Assembly (NCBI RefSeq): GCF_040939455.1
Contig: NC_134115.1
Coordinates: 23,134,727 to 23,198,726, forward strand
Source of the DNA: Microcebus murinus
Lineage: Eukaryota; Chordata; Mammalia; Primates; Cheirogaleidae
Reading direction: 5' to 3'
Length of the DNA: 64,000 bases
Both the position numbers and the translations under genes were made by a program. The notes beneath the pieces are model-generated. The model saw only the letters and a program-made list of their open reading frames with translations, was not told the DNA's origin and did not search any database. Each line of letters begins with the position of its first letter. Position 1 is the first letter of the stretch. Positions 23,890 to 36,265 of this stretch are shown one piece after another.

Positions 23890-25399
23890 ATGGCCCTAAG
23901 AATGGATATATAAGAATACAAGAAACATAAATTGTTAAGACTCTAGAAAAATATTGTAAATAATGGGTTTTTTAAGGAACAGTTTTTAAATTTGGAGGAA
24001 GGTGACAGTATGTCTGAAAAATTGTAGAGATTCCAGCAATCCTGCCTGATTCATTTTGCCCTGAGCATACTTGTTCACTGTAATATTAGTCCCAACGATG
24101 TGGTTAGAACTGCCAATTTGGATGACTTTATATAGAGTCTCAAACTTCACAGCTGCCAAATTCAACTAAAGACCAAAGCTGTATCTACATGACCAGGTAG
24201 AACTGGAAGATAATCAGTTAGTGCATTCTTCCAAGCCCTGTCTATGTTAGGAGAGGCAAGATCCACCGTTCAAAGAGCTATCTTAACAAACCAGTGAACT
24301 GGACCAACTCAACAGACATAACCCTAACAGAGCCAAAGAAATAGGTTGATTTGCATCAATTTGAACCAGAAAAATAAAAAGTCATGACCTGAAATACAGT
24401 ACAGTTATTTGTAACAAAATTTAATAATGACAAGGATGATGATATGACTTTTAGCTGTTTTAATATATAGTTGCTACTAATAATTTTTAAATGTCATTAA
24501 AAAATAAATCTCAGTTATGGCACTTCTAAGATTTGTTTTCTTTCTAATACGAATTATTTAAACTCATGCTTTTATGTTCATCAGCACAGTGTTGTGTTTA
24601 AGCTTTTGCCCTGGGTTATTATGTTTATTTTTAAAATTAGTTCTTATCTTCATATAGTTTGCACTGAACAATATTAAAAATAACTGTGTTCATCTACAGA
24701 GTAGAATGCACTAACCAATAATTAAAATTATATGTTCAATTTTATTTGAACTTGAGAATCATTTCATCTATACTTGAAGAAGTTCCCTTGATAATATAGC
24801 TGCCTTATGAAGAAATATGACTAATTAAGAGAAACAAAAGACAGAGATACAAGCTGGAAATTATTTGAGCTCAAATGGTGTTCCCCACCTCTGACTCACT
24901 AAATATAAGGGTAACAAAAAATATATATGCTCAGGGATTTTTAAAAACCTTCAATTCTCTTTGTTTTTCTTTTTCTTTTATGAATGTAATGTGCATCTTA
25001 CACATATACGATCTTAGACTTATTTACAAAAGTACTATGTGTAATAAATTCTTATCTACCAGGAGTCTGAGAAGACCATCTGGAAGAAAGAGTATGCATG
25101 AGTCAGTAGGTCCCAACAGCTGGCATCCATGTGCAAACCTTCTGCCACTCTCCTTTGGAGTTTTGCTGCTAAGTTATTATATTTCTAAATCCACTATTGC
25201 TTCTTTAAATAAGCTTCCAACTTCTGGCTTTCCAAAACATCTTTGGATTTGTCATATGGCACCCCAAACAAAAAAAATCCAAACTCAAAAAGGAGTGCTA
25301 ATTAAGTGTAGGAGTTGCAATGTTAAATGATTTTTTTTCTTTAATAAACATCACATTTTTGTATTCTGGAAAGAAAGCATCCAGCCCACAGGAAAAAGC
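23887..25399. other. Unassigned AT-rich sequence
   Basis: No gene recognised. A plus-strand open frame at 24875-25330 (151 codons) has no domain, no good start context and a low-complexity composition. 24400-24770 is unbroken AT-rich DNA of unknown role. Confidence 0.5.
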
Positions 25400-25545
25400 A
25401 AGGGTTCTGAAGTGAGAATGCTAATTTGTTGCCATCAGTGTTTGCTAGCTTTGGTTTTCTTTTCTGTAAATTGAGGTGAAAATGCCTGCCTGCAAGAGAG
25501 TCCTCAGAGCATTTAATGACATGGGAGATATAAATTGTTAGTGCA
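25400..25545 (+). mobile_element. MIR SINE fragment
   Basis: 'tttgctagctttggttttc', 'ttctgtaaattgaggtgaa', 'agagcatttaatgacatg' follow the MIR core and 3' half in sense. Confidence 0.55.
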
Positions 25546-25589
25546 TCTCTGAAGGCTTGGGGTAGAGACCACAGAGAAATGAATGGGTT

Positions 25590-25663
25590 AAGCTTTCTTT
25601 GTTTGTTTGTTTGGTTTGGTTTTTGTTTGTGTTTTTGTTGTTGTTATTGCTGTTGTTTTTAAT
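25590..25663. repeat. T-rich (TTTG)n/(GTT)n simple repeat
   Basis: A run of TTTG units followed by GTT units, almost without C or A. Confidence 0.9.
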
Positions 25664-25822
25664 GATGTGATTTTCTTAAAAACTTTTTACAATTTTTTTT
25701 TTTAAGTTTTGCTTACAAAGAGAGAAGTAGAATTGATGTTGCCATGTTTTTTCTCTCTGAACAGCTCTATTCCTTTTGGTTTCTATTCTCAGATCAAACA
25801 AGAAATCCTTAAGGCGATCCTT

Positions 25823-25836
25823 CCCCCCCCCCCCCC
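25823..25836. repeat. Poly-C run (14 C)
   Basis: 14 consecutive C. Such runs are prone to length error and may be i-motif or G-quadruplex prone on the other strand. Confidence 0.95.
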
Positions 25837-26929
25837 TTGCATTTATTTTTTGTTTGGTTTCCATCATTGTTATCAAAATATCATGTTTCTGGCTGTGACA
25901 CCCAATTTGAGATGTTGATCAAGAAAGTCGACCTCAAAGTTATAAGAAGTTCTGTGAATCTTCCCTTGTCTCAGGTAAACTTATCTCAAGCTGAATTTTG
26001 ATAGAGACCTATTTAGATTAGAGAGGCCCCTCTCTCAAATAAACATAGACCACATGAGTTACATGAAGAAATGAAAACTGTTCAGGAATGTGAGGGGGGT
26101 CTCGGGGAAGGATAATGTCTGTTAGGAGAGCCCGTCTTGCACCCAGACCAACTTACTCCTGAGCATTCTTTGAAAGCACAGTTTGAGACAATTCAGGAGG
26201 GTCTTTATTCCCCCTCCCCATTGGCTGGCAGTTCCCACTGCAGCTCTTCTGGGAGCCTTAGTGTGGGAAAAGAGGGAGGCCATGGCCCTGCACTCTCAAT
26301 GGGGAGTTGAATTTCCAAACCTGGAGAGGCTCAGTAAGACTCGGTTGGCCCTGCAGGCACGTGTGAATGCCAGCACATCCAGAGTGGCAGAAATAGTTCT
26401 CTGTGCCTTCTCTGAAGGCAAAACAACTCCAGGGAGCAGAGGAGGGGCTCTCACACTTTCCCCTGATGACAGAAGGCCAGCCTTATGCACAATAGACCCT
26501 CCAGAACTCATGTGGATCCGAAAGGCTGTCAAGTTTCCTGGACTTCCTTGTCAAGTGATGTGTTGAGAGATCACTCTCAGGCAGCAGGTCCAATTGCCCA
26601 GAATTTGCATTGGAGAAACCCACTGGCCATTTCTCCTCTTTCCGATGGACTGGGCCTCCGTGGAGCCCAGCGAGTTACATACCAGAGCAGCAGCCAGTAC
26701 TTGTCGCTCTCTAGAAACAATCTGGAAAATCCTGCAGACCGACTGTCATTGGAGAGTCAGCCGGGGAATCCAGTACAGGCAAGTAGAACACTTTTTTCAC
26801 AACTGAAGTCAAGAGGAAAGGGAAACGTAACCAAAGAGAAGAGTTTATGTGAAAATGGAAGCAAATAAGAACCCAAGACACACTCTTGGGAAGAGGTAAA
26901 CTAATAAAGCCTTTTTGGACGCCACCTTT
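25837..26929. other. Unassigned sequence with two overlapping open frames
   Basis: Plus-strand open frames of 127 codons lie at 26183-26566 and 26485-26868 in different frames. Neither shows a domain, signal peptide or family resemblance, and the antisense strand is also open at 26296-26532. The block is GC-richer than its surroundings. It could be part of a noncoding transcript or unique DNA. Confidence 0.4.
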
Positions 26930-27060
26930 ATGGCCAGCACTTTACAGGAAAGAACGGGAATAAAAAATATAAGATGCAGTCTCTGCCTTCGAAAAGTTTG
27001 CGGTCTCAGAGAACAAAAGCGCCAAAACCATGGAAAATGAAATAACAATAGATGATTTAT
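26930..27060 (-). mobile_element. LINE L2 3' fragment, minus strand
   Basis: 'ccagcactttacaggaaag', 'ataagatgcagtctctgcct', then 'gtttgcggtctcagagaa' follow the antisense L2 order. Confidence 0.55.
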
Positions 27061-27124
27061 GAAATAAGAGAAATGATGTCAGACACACGATGGACAGATG
27101 GATAGACAGAAATTAGCTATTATG

Positions 27125-27300
27125 TGCCATGCACTCAAATGAATACATACGTCTCATTTTAATCTTCACAATAACTCAATTATGTATTTATATTCATTTG
27201 AAAGATTCACAAAAACTCAAATCTTAGGGATGTTTTCAAAACTCTGCTAGTAAGTAGTAGAGCTGAGATTTGAATCCCAATATAGCTCCATAAACGAACG
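27125..27300 (-). mobile_element. MIR SINE, minus strand
   Basis: 'tatgtgccatgcactcaaat', 'ctcattttaatcttcacaat', and 'gagctgagatttgaatccc' form the antisense MIR order. Confidence 0.75.
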
Positions 27301-28979
27301 CTCTTTCTGAGTTTAGTGGTGAGGGTGAGACTTAACCTCCTCTTAGAGCTGGTGTCTCCTCTTCTTAGTTAACAAGCTCTTTCTGATTTGTCATGTTTCT
27401 TTTTTCACAGTGCTGACAGATGGCTCAGTGCCAGGTTCTCAGCTCTATCTATCCCTATGATTAGCAAATTTCTGTTACGTGATTAATTTTGTTGCAACTG
27501 TTCTTTTTTATGTTTTTATCATTCCTTTTCGGAAGGAAGCAGGCTCTACATAAATAATAAATTGGATTAAATTGACTCAAAAGCCCATGTTCTGTCTGTT
27601 GTATCATGCCTGCATTAAAATAACAAGTCTCAGCAGCAGTCAAAATACAAAGGCTGAACAAAATTTGTTGCCGAATATGTTGATCAGACAAAAAAAAATT
27701 GCCATAAACAGTCACAAAAGGAAAGATTCTTTCACCTTCAATGTGGATGGATTCAGGGACACAGAGAGATGGGATTCTGATGAGGCCACGAAAGGCAGGA
27801 TGGAAGCAGGGCCAAACTTCCCATGTCCTTAGTAAAAGCAGCGGAAAGGATAGAAAAATTAAAAACCAGCAAACGAAAACGGTCCAGGCTTGCTGCATGG
27901 TCTTCAAAGTCATTGTTTCAGTTTCATTTTTTTCTTGCTTTAAGGAGGTTTAGGGGGTCCCTATTTTATATTTGCTGAATTGAAATCAATGCCTACTTTC
28001 TTTTTAGGTGGGTTCTCCTTTTCTTCCTCTGACAGCCTTGCCTCTAGGCAGAAACTCCGATCCTGAAGGTAAAGTGGCAGGTGGTCTTGCCATTCCCTAG
28101 GCAAAGGAATCCCAGCAGTGTTCAGACAGGTCACCCTGATGGTTTTAGCCACCGCGATGCATTTCAAAAGAGTCCTTTCCCTTCCACTCCTTATTGTGAG
28201 GATGCTCGAGTTTCCTTAGGACTATAGAATAAAACTCTCCTACCTCTCCTTGCCACTTGCTGAGAATTCTTTAAAGCCAGGGAAGAGCAAAACAGTGCTG
28301 ACTGCCCCACTCCCTCCCCTCATCCTGTTGCCCAGCCGGACTCAGGAACATGCAGGTGAGGTGAAGAGGCAGTTGGCACAACACAGATGTCCCTCGTATT
28401 CCCATAGTCTCCCCAGGAGGCATGGTCTTTAGGGCAAAACTGCTTGCTTAGCCTCTGGGAGCAATTCCAACTGTGAAAAATTTAAGAAAGCCCAGGCTCC
28501 GTAAGCATTTGTTTATTTGGCATTTGTCCAAGTGCCAAAAAGTTTATCATGTATAAGTTTCATGACTCTGCCAGCATAAACCAACACCTTCCCTTAAAGT
28601 AATACTTTCCCTCTTCATTGCCATCATCAAACAGCATTTATCAAACACCCATCTGCATGTGACACTGGGCACAGTGCAGCCCAGGAGCTGTTTTCTGCTT
28701 GAATTATAACTCTGCCTCAACAACCCACTCAACCTTTCTTCACTTTATTCAAGACACAGTGAGTCAACCTCTACCTCCTACAGAGCAGGGGCCAGAGGAT
28801 AGGGGCCCTGCAAGAAGGGATTTCACCAGGATCCAGGAGAACCGGCCCTTCTCAACCTGGCACCCTACAGCAGCTATGGCACGTGAAGATGTTTTTCATA
28901 GTTTCTAAGCACCTGTTCTCCAAGATGAGATTGGAGATGCAAAGCAGCAGGGCAAAGGCTGTATTCAGTCCCTTTCTTC
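27301..28979. other. Unassigned sequence
   Basis: No gene recognised. The minus-strand open frame at 27461-27913 (150 codons) is not similar to any family I know and is opposed by plus-strand open frames over the same bases. 28600-28680 weakly resembles an antisense L2 end. Confidence 0.45.
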
Positions 28980-30460
28980 TCTTTCTTTCCTTTTTTCATT
29001 GTGAAAAAATTATGGAGTATATGTTACATACTAAAGAATGCATGTAGCAAATATATGAATTATGAAATATAATTAAAAAATGAGCCTACAACAAACTTAA
29101 AACTAGAGCTTCCCTCTTAACATCAAATCCACCTGTGGGCTTCCTCCACCCCCACCCTAAACCGTTCTTTCTAGAAGGTGAACACTGTACTGAATTTGGT
29201 GTTCATCATTGATTTGCCTTATTATTTCAGCATATATAGTTATAAATAAGAAATATATTATTCGTTTGCTTTTTTACAACCAAATAAAAACCTTGCTTGG
29301 TTTCGAGCTTTATAAAAGAAGTCTTAATTTGCATTTCAGTTTACAAATGAAGTTAAACATCTTTTCTTATATACATTTTCAATTCATATTGTCCTTCAGT
29401 AACTCCTCTTCCCCCTTTCTTCTGTTGGGTTGTTTCTTTTTAGCTGATTTGTAGGAATTGTTTTGTGGATTCTAGAAATCAATCCTATTCATTATATGTC
29501 AGGCAAATGCCATCTCCTTGTGTTTTCATTTACCTTATGGTGCCTTTGAACATAAGTTCCTGATTTAATGTAGTTAATTTTTTTAATTAGGTTAGTGTTT
29601 TCTGTGTCTTATTTAAATATATGTTTCTTAACCAAAGGATGCAAATCATCTCATACTTTCTTAGAAATGTTTTGCCTTTTATATGTGTGCATTAGTTCAA
29701 CTAGAATTGATTTTTCTTTTCAGTGTGAAAATAGAACTCAAGTTTCATTTTTTTTTCATATGGATAATTAACTTTTGCAGTACCATCTATTAAATACTCC
29801 CTTCCTTCCTAGTCATTTGAAATGCTATCTCTGCCACATAAAGTTCCATAAGCAGATCTGCAGATCTGTTTCTGGGTTGTCTATTGTCCTTATTTAATTT
29901 AATTTGTAACTCCCTACGAAAATGCCACATTACAGTGATTGTAATAGCTATATGCCTGGTTATCTGTAATGCAAGTCTTTTCAAAGTTCTCTTCTTGAGC
30001 AGGGTATGAGTTCTCCTTGGGACTTTGCTCTTTCATTTAATTATTAGAATTAGCTCATCAAGTTCCTAAAAACCACTGTTGAGATTTTACTGAAAGTTGT
30101 CCTGAATCTATAATTCAATTTATGGAGAAGTTACAAGTTTAAAATATTGACGCGTTCTATACATGAAATGGTATATTTCTCTATTTATTTAGGTCTTCTT
30201 GGTGACTTTCAATAGTTTTATTGACATGCAAAGAACAATTTTCTTCATGCAGATCTCACGCATCATTTGCTAAATGTATTCTTGAACTTTGTTGCTATGC
30301 CATTAGTATCTCTTTTTGTATGCTATTTTCTGTTTGCTGCTGCTTTTATTGATCCAATCTTTATCCTTTTATTTTATTTTCATATCTACACTGGCAAGGA
30401 CCTCCAGTGGTGAATGGAAGTTGTAAGAGCTGACAGCATTATCTTATTCTCATTTTAAAC

Positions 30461-30614
30461 CAGTGGTCCCCAACCTTTTTGGCACCAAGGACCTGTTTCA
30501 TGGAAGACAATTTTTCCACCAAGGTGGGGGTAGGGAGAAGCAAAGCTCTGCAGCCCAGTCCCTAACAGACCATGGGCTGGTATCGGTCCACATCCCTAGG
30601 GTTAGGGACTGCAG
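30461..30614. mobile_element. Nonautonomous hAT-type DNA transposon
   Basis: It starts cagtggtccccaacctttt and ends with the imperfect inverted counterpart at 30597-30614. The flanks are ttttaaac (30453-30460) and ttttaaag (30615-30622). This is an 8-bp target duplication with one mismatch, the length hAT transposases make. At 154 bp it has no transposase. I recognise the 5' end as a common mammalian hAT family, possibly of the Tip100 group, but do not name it. Confidence 0.85.
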
Positions 30615-30680
30615 TTTTAAAGTAAATATCTCTCACATCTCACTTTTAGGAATTATGTTTGATATTATATTTAGGAATAT

Positions 30681-30719
30681 TTAGGAATACATTGATATTA
30701 TATATCAATGTATTCCTAA
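30681..30719. repeat. 18-bp perfect inverted duplication (hairpin)
   Basis: The left arm at 30681-30698 is the exact reverse complement of 30702-30719, with a 3-base loop. The right arm is normal antisense L1 sequence, so the left arm was added later. A partial direct copy of the arm start (ttaggaatat) lies at 30671-30680. Confidence 0.95.
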
Positions 30720-30750
30720 TTTGCTGAGAATTTTTTGTCACTTACAAGCA

Positions 30751-32264
30751 TCACTAAGGGGTCGCATCACTCCAAGAGCTACCACTAAGCAGCAGCACAA
30801 AAGAGACCACAGGTGACAGCAATTGCTTGACAACAGTGAGGGACCTACTTGTGTGGATAAATTGTTGGGTGACTATGTTTGATACTTCATAAGTATTTTT
30901 TCATCCAATTTAGGAAAGGCTTTCCTAAGTCTCTCCAAAGGAGGGTCAATACGATTATAGTTGGTCATTGGTCTTTTGGAAAATCCAGTGTGGACCTGGC
31001 ACCCTCTTTCAACGTAGCAACCCATCCATCCTGAGTGGGCACCAGAACAGTTTGGTGCTAAGTAACCCACACACCGAAGGAATCTAGTCTCTTCCCGCTA
31101 TCCTAGTTTTATTCTCCCTTTGATTCAAAATGTAATGAACCATTTTCCAAATCAAAGGATGAATCAAACTTTATTTTTTTTAAAAAGGAACTCTGCTGGA
31201 ATTTTATAGCTATAATAACTTTCTCAATATTTTCATTACCTGGACATAACAGAGAAAATGAAAAGGGCAAGTGGATTCTTGGGTCATTAGAGTCAGCACC
31301 AGAGTCTGTTGCGTGTCCCTGAGATGCGTGTAATCGCCTGCAGTAATATGCACCTTGTCATGTTCTGTTGCTGCAGCCATTAGTGACTCCTGACTGTTTC
31401 AAAACAGTCTCCCCCCTTGCTACAACACAACTGAGCTCGTTGCAGTCCTGACATTTGCAACAACATTATCAGGTGCTGAAGACAAGACAAGGAGCAGGGC
31501 CCCAGAGTTTCAGAAAAGCCACATTTCCAAGCCAAAGAGAAGAAAAGGAGAAATGATGTACCATGAGACCTGCACAGTAGCTTCCCACCCTCAGTACACC
31601 AAGGCCCATATTCGGTGAGTTGTCTTCATGTTAGCCCTTTTTCCCATACACTTATAGATTGGCTCCACAGGCTCACATCACGAAAGGGTTAGAAACGTCC
31701 AAAGAGCTCTTCTTTCAAACAGGTACACTGTGAAAAACCAACTGGACACAGAGCCCTTCAGGATCCCACGGCACGGGTAAGCATCTCAGACAAGCTGCAT
31801 ATCAAGTGCATTTCATGTTAGGAATGAATCCTGCAGGCACTGAACCGAGCAAGGTGCAAGCTCGGTGACAGGGAGCAAAGCCTTTCCCGCTAGACTCTCG
31901 GAAGACTCTGGGGTCCCATGGGCCAGGATCAAGGCGCACACGCGTGCCTTTCTGCAAGAGAGGCTGGGAAAGCAGTGCTGGCCGTTTCCACCCCGTCTTT
32001 TGGGAGATAAGTGCTGGTGTCAAGGAAGAAATATGGGGCAGACAACCATATGACTCCTTCTGTGTACTTCTCGTTTTCTTTCTTTCTTGAAAAAACAAAA
32101 ACTTGCCTGCCAAGATAAAATTAATACATTCCTCCCTGGACTCGTTCTAGTTTGCACATCCTCAGTCAGCTTCACTTATTGCTGTCTCTTCTCCTCTCTC
32201 GTGTGTTTATTTCATCTCCTCAACAGTCCTATCCTGTTCATTTTGGTGATGGTGGTGGGTGTTA
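30751..32264. other. Unassigned, probably unique sequence
   Basis: No gene recognised. A donor-like ggtgagttg stands at 31615. Without a paired acceptor I can only note it. Confidence 0.5.
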
Positions 32265-32515
32265 TGTAGGGTGCTCAGAGGATAGCAGAAATAGCCCTAG
32301 ACTTGGCAAACAAAGTTCTGGGCTCAAGCATCTGCCCCACCTCTCATTGGCCAGGTGATCACAAACAAGGCTCTCGGATCCTGAGCCTCATCTGTAAGGA
32401 GGAAATAATAATCCCCGTTCAATTGATTTCTGGAAGTAATTGTGGGGGCCAAATGAAGAAAGTTGTGTAAAACTGTTTCATCAGCTGTCCAATGCTATGC
32501 ATATATTAAATGAGC
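32265..32515 (+). mobile_element. MIR SINE, near complete
   Basis: 'ctagacttggcaaacaaag', 'ggccaggtgatcacaaacaa', 'cctgagcctcatctgtaagg', 'ggaaataataatccc' and 'gccaaatgaagaaagt' follow the full MIR order in sense. Confidence 0.8.
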
Positions 32516-33829
32516 TGCTAAAACGTCCTAGGATCCTTGTTTGCACCCAGAAACCCCTAACCTTAATTGTCTCTTCTCATCCAACACATGGAGGTCATTT
32601 TGAGAAATAAACTTCTTAATGTGAGTCAGAGATTTCCAAACATTGGCTGGGAAGAAGACAATGCATTCCCAAGTAAAGGGCATTTGAGCAGCTGTATTTC
32701 AGAATCAGAAACCAGGGGTATCATGGCCTCTCCCTTCCTGACACTGCCATGGACAGGTCACTGTAAATAGTTAGTTGAATAAGCACTGCCAGGAAGGGAG
32801 CATGCTACCGACTTGGAGAAGAGGCTACATATAGATGGTCAGGTATTTGGACCTGGGCACTAACTTTCCAGGGGTTTTCTCCTTCACCCAGCCCTTCTCC
32901 ATGGCCCACGTAGTTCATTCAGGACACTGGGAGCCTGTCTTAAGCTCCAGGTGCTTTTTATGGCCTCATAAATGGGTGCCCCGTGGAGCAGGGCTGACCC
33001 TAAGCAACACCATAAATTCCATTCAAACACTCAAAATGACCCCTGTTCTTTGAGTACTTACTTACTATATTCTTAAAGTAAATATATGTCTATCTAGATC
33101 TGTATCCATATCTATATAAATCCACCACGTACTAAGAAGAGTGAAACGCAGGTCTTGCCCCTCTGGGCTCCAGTGCGGGGATTATATGAAAACATGATTC
33201 AACTCCAGTTCAAGGTGTGATCCAGCAAGTGCCAAGAAGCCTCCCAGGTACTCAGAACTTTTGTATCCAGTTCAAAACAAGGGAATGAATCCAGGCAGAC
33301 ACATTGAAAAAGACTTGCAATGGTCTAAGGAAGATGGTGTCATGTTTACAAGCTGAAGAAGCAGCGTGAGCCCAGGTTCAAGGTGGAGAAGCAGAATCAC
33401 GTCCGAGGAAGGGGAGCGTGGGTCGAGTGTATGCACTGATGGCAGGTGGATTATTGGGCAGCCAGGGGCATAGGCGAGGGTGCTGCGTGTCAGGCTCTTG
33501 TTTGCACACACCCGCTCTAGCAGGAAAGGGCATTTTGCCTTCTCTTTCTCCTCCCATCCCTTCAGAATCTTGTGTCCCAGGATCCTCTCCCACAGCCTTC
33601 CCCACTCACCAAAACATGCTATAGAGGAAAGATATAATACAGGTGACTTATGATTGGGCAAGGATTGAAGGCAGACTAATACTTCATTGTAAACCATGGC
33701 TCAGTTATACAGTAAAAGGCATTGTTTCCTATCAAAGAAGTTCTAGGAACCAAGATGAGGGGACACCACATTCCTCAGCAGACTGAAAGCCAGTGGCATT
33801 AAAAGTATGTCTGAATGCTGGCCCCGGAT
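32516..33829. other. Unassigned sequence
   Basis: No gene recognised. Open frames on both strands at 33272-33697 overlap each other and show no domain. 33070-33120 is a (TATC)-like AT-rich run. Confidence 0.5.
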
Positions 33830-33960
33830 TTATGACTCATTTGTCACACAGGTGAGTCATCTAACCTCTCTGCACTTCAGTACCCTTCTCTCTGGTAAGA
33901 AAATCCTATCTGCCATGCCTGTATCACAGAGTGGCTGTGAGACTCTGAACACAGCCCACA
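33830..33960 (+). mobile_element. MIR SINE fragment
   Basis: 'gtcatctaacctctctgca', 'cttcagtacccttctctctg' and 'cagagtggctgtgagactc' match the MIR core in order. A 173-codon open frame (33807-34328) crosses it, which argues against that frame being a gene. Confidence 0.55.
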
Positions 33961-34669
33961 CAAAGATAAAGCTCCCTGGTGATGAGGGTGTCCCACCACT
34001 CCTGGAGCCTCCGGCTGCTCCAGGGTACCCTGAAAGACAGGAGGCTCAGATGGGGAGGCGTAAGGAGCTGGGTAACCTTCAGGCACTCCTCCCCTGCCTT
34101 AACCCTTCTCCCCACCCAAGGGTTCCCAAATGCATAGGACTCTGTCCTGTGCTGGCCCCATCTAGGCCCCTGCCACTCTGCATTTTCCTAGAGCGCTTTG
34201 CGGGGGTGGGGTTTGCATGGCCATCAGAGCCAATGATGCACTTGGACCTTGTCCTTTCTCTCACAGGTGCTGACTGTGGGAATGCACTGACCAAGCAGAC
34301 ACCAAGGAAATCTGCACTTGAACTCTGACCTACTTTCTTAGCTCTACCCTTGCCTGCACATGGGAACTCCAGTAATTTACTGTATCTCTTTGAATGTGGT
34401 TTCTTCTATAAATTGGAAGTGACACCACCTATCCTGGGTGCTCACATACCTAACTAAGACATGTTTTTCAAATGTATGCCATTATTTCTGTTTGTGATTC
34501 CAACAGAAGAACCTTTTGGACACTCTTGGAAGCATGGGACCTCTTTTGCAGTGTCTTCCAATGCTGTGTCCTCAATGTCAGCTTTCTGGGTTTTTTGGAC
34601 AGAATTACTCACCAACCCGTGCATCTCCAAGCACTGCATCAGTTCCTCTGATATGCATCGCCTCATATT
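33961..34669. other. Unassigned sequence with a weak MIR patch
   Basis: 34330-34450 weakly follows sense MIR ('tttactgtatctctttgaat', 'ttcttctataaattggaag'). The rest is unassigned. Plus- and minus-strand open frames overlap throughout and none is recognisable. Confidence 0.4.
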
Positions 34670-34800
34670 CTAATTGCATGTGTGTGTGTCTCCCAGTAAT
34701 TCATCAATGCCCAAGAGACCTACATTTTTCACCTTTGAATCCTCACAGCCCAGCACTGGCCCTTGCACATCGTGTTTGAGCAGAAAATATTTGAACGAAA
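34670..34800 (+). mobile_element. LINE L2 3' end
   Basis: 'gtgtctcccagtaattcat', 'catttttcacctttgaatcc', 'cagcccagcactggccctt', then 'gagcagaaaatatttgaacg' are the sense L2 terminus. Confidence 0.65.
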
Positions 34801-35894
34801 GAGTTTTCAGACAGTGGTTTTATGCTAGACTTCCTTTTTGCCTCTAGGCCATCCCAGGCTTGTAGACAGAAACTTTGCAAAGGCTCAGTCTGGAGCACCA
34901 GAAGGTAAATACAAGAATATTAAGATAGGATGGGGACTGACAAATGCAGTGTGGCCCATTTTATATTCTGCCTTTCTTTGTCCTCAGGGCTCTGAGGCAG
35001 AGCTGTCCTTACTCTTTCTTTTTCTTCTGTCTTAGAAACTTTGTCCCGAAGACATTTCTAATTGAAACACTGGAATTAGAAATTAGGCCACATGATCACA
35101 TTGATGTGTCCACTGCAAAAGACCTGCCAATAAATTACTCAACAGCACCTCGCCACTGCTCGCTCAAGGCTCCACTAAATACACGATACTCTACTCTCAG
35201 ATGCCAAGAGGCATAAACGAGATACTTTCATTGTAAAGCAGAGGAATGTGAAGCAAAGAAACCAAAAATTTTGCTAAAGTTGTTTTTTTTCCCCCTCCCT
35301 CAGTGTGCTCTCAAGATGAAATGCAATTCAGCAGATAAAAATGGAACAATTTAAGAGTGTTTGGTTCCAAAGCGTGAAACATGCAAAAATGTAGTCTGAA
35401 GAATGTCGAGCTGGGCTGGCAATCAGACCCACCAGCCGTTCTTGGGTACGACTTTCTAAAGGGAAGTACTGTTGGGATTCAGCTGAGCCAGACAAAGTCC
35501 CAGTGAAATTAACATCACTTGCTCCACTGCTTTTCGTAGTAAGAAGAACTCCCTGCAATGGTTTGTAATCATGTTGCACAACCTTGTGTCTAAAGCCATG
35601 GTTTATTAAGGAGGGGATGGTCACTGATGTATTTCTCTATGTGATAAAATGCTTCTTGCTAAGAGCAACGAGGACAAATGGAATATTACAAATGATTCTG
35701 AATGCCAGGGAGAGTTAAAACAAATTGGATGTCTGTGCCTCCTGTTGGGTTGCCATTCTTTGTAATAAAATTGTCTCCTGAGAGGAATGTGTGCTGTTTG
35801 AGATTTGGAAGACATGCCTGTAAGCTTCTGCCCAACAAATCAGAATTCTTTTTATCATGTGCAATTGGTATATTTCAAGAAATAATTTATGACA
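34801..35894. other. Unassigned, probably unique sequence
   Basis: No gene recognised. 35280-35480 starts with a pyrimidine-rich run ending in cag (35281-35304) that could be a splice acceptor, but no clear donor follows. Confidence 0.45.
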
Positions 35895-36130
35895 CCACTA
35901 CAGATGGGGCTTCCACTATTGAGCATTTAGATTGTGCTAACTTTTTTACATGTTATCTCATTTAATCTGCTTAACAACCTTATTTTCAGATACGACTATT
36001 ATGTCCATTTTATTAATGAGTAAAACTGAGGCTTAAAGACGCTATGTAATGGCTTTGCAATGCCACACCAGTAAATAGCAAAACTGGTGTTCTAACTCAA
36101 ATCTTACTAATTCCCAAGCCCACAATTCCC
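35895..36130 (-). mobile_element. MIR SINE, minus strand, near complete
   Basis: 'tattgagcatttagattgtg', 'catgttatctcatttaatct', 'gtccattttattaatgagta', 'aaactgaggcttaaagac' form the antisense MIR order. Confidence 0.85.
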
Positions 36131-36135
36131 ATTTA

Positions 36136-36265
36136 ATGGATGAAGACATCAAAGCTGAGAGCGGTTAATAACTAGACCACAACTGGTTGTATTGCAGGGC
36201 TGGGATGCAAGATCAGGTCTCTCTGACTCCAAGCCAAGCTCTTTTCCCATCATATGACCATGAGG
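36136..36265 (-). mobile_element. Second MIR-like fragment, minus strand
   Basis: 'ttaatggatgaagacatcaa' and 'gggctgggatgcaagatcag' repeat the antisense MIR core just after the first copy. It may be an independent insertion or a partial tandem copy. Confidence 0.5.

Larger units (their letters stand above)
28980..30750 (-). mobile_element. Old LINE-1 fragment (ORF2 3' part and 3' UTR), minus strand
   Basis: The plus strand reads as antisense L1. The order is 'aatttgcatttcagtttac', 'gaagttaaacatcttttc', 'gggttgtttctttttagctg', 'aaggacctccagtggtgaat', and 'tttgctgagaattttttgtc' near the right end. The leftmost 200 bp resemble an L1M 3' UTR. It is heavily decayed. It is interrupted at 30461-30614 by a hAT element, and the L1 order continues afterwards. 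An inverted duplication sits at 30681-30719. Confidence 0.75.

Noticed and set aside
23646..23921. 91-codon minus-strand frame with a His-Thr run
   Set aside because: It is created by the GT microsatellite.
24875..25330. 151-codon plus-strand frame
   Set aside because: Low-information AT-rich sequence with no domain or signal peptide.
26183..26868. Two 127-codon plus-strand frames
   Set aside because: Different frames overlapping each other with an open antisense strand; GC-richer composition explains the openness, and no family resemblance is seen.
33847..33858. Donor-like cacacag|gtgagtcat
   Set aside because: It lies within a MIR fragment and has no paired acceptor nearby.
33807..34328. 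173-codon plus-strand open frame, the longest in the window
   Set aside because: It crosses a MIR SINE, is opposed by several antisense frames, and has no recognisable domain.
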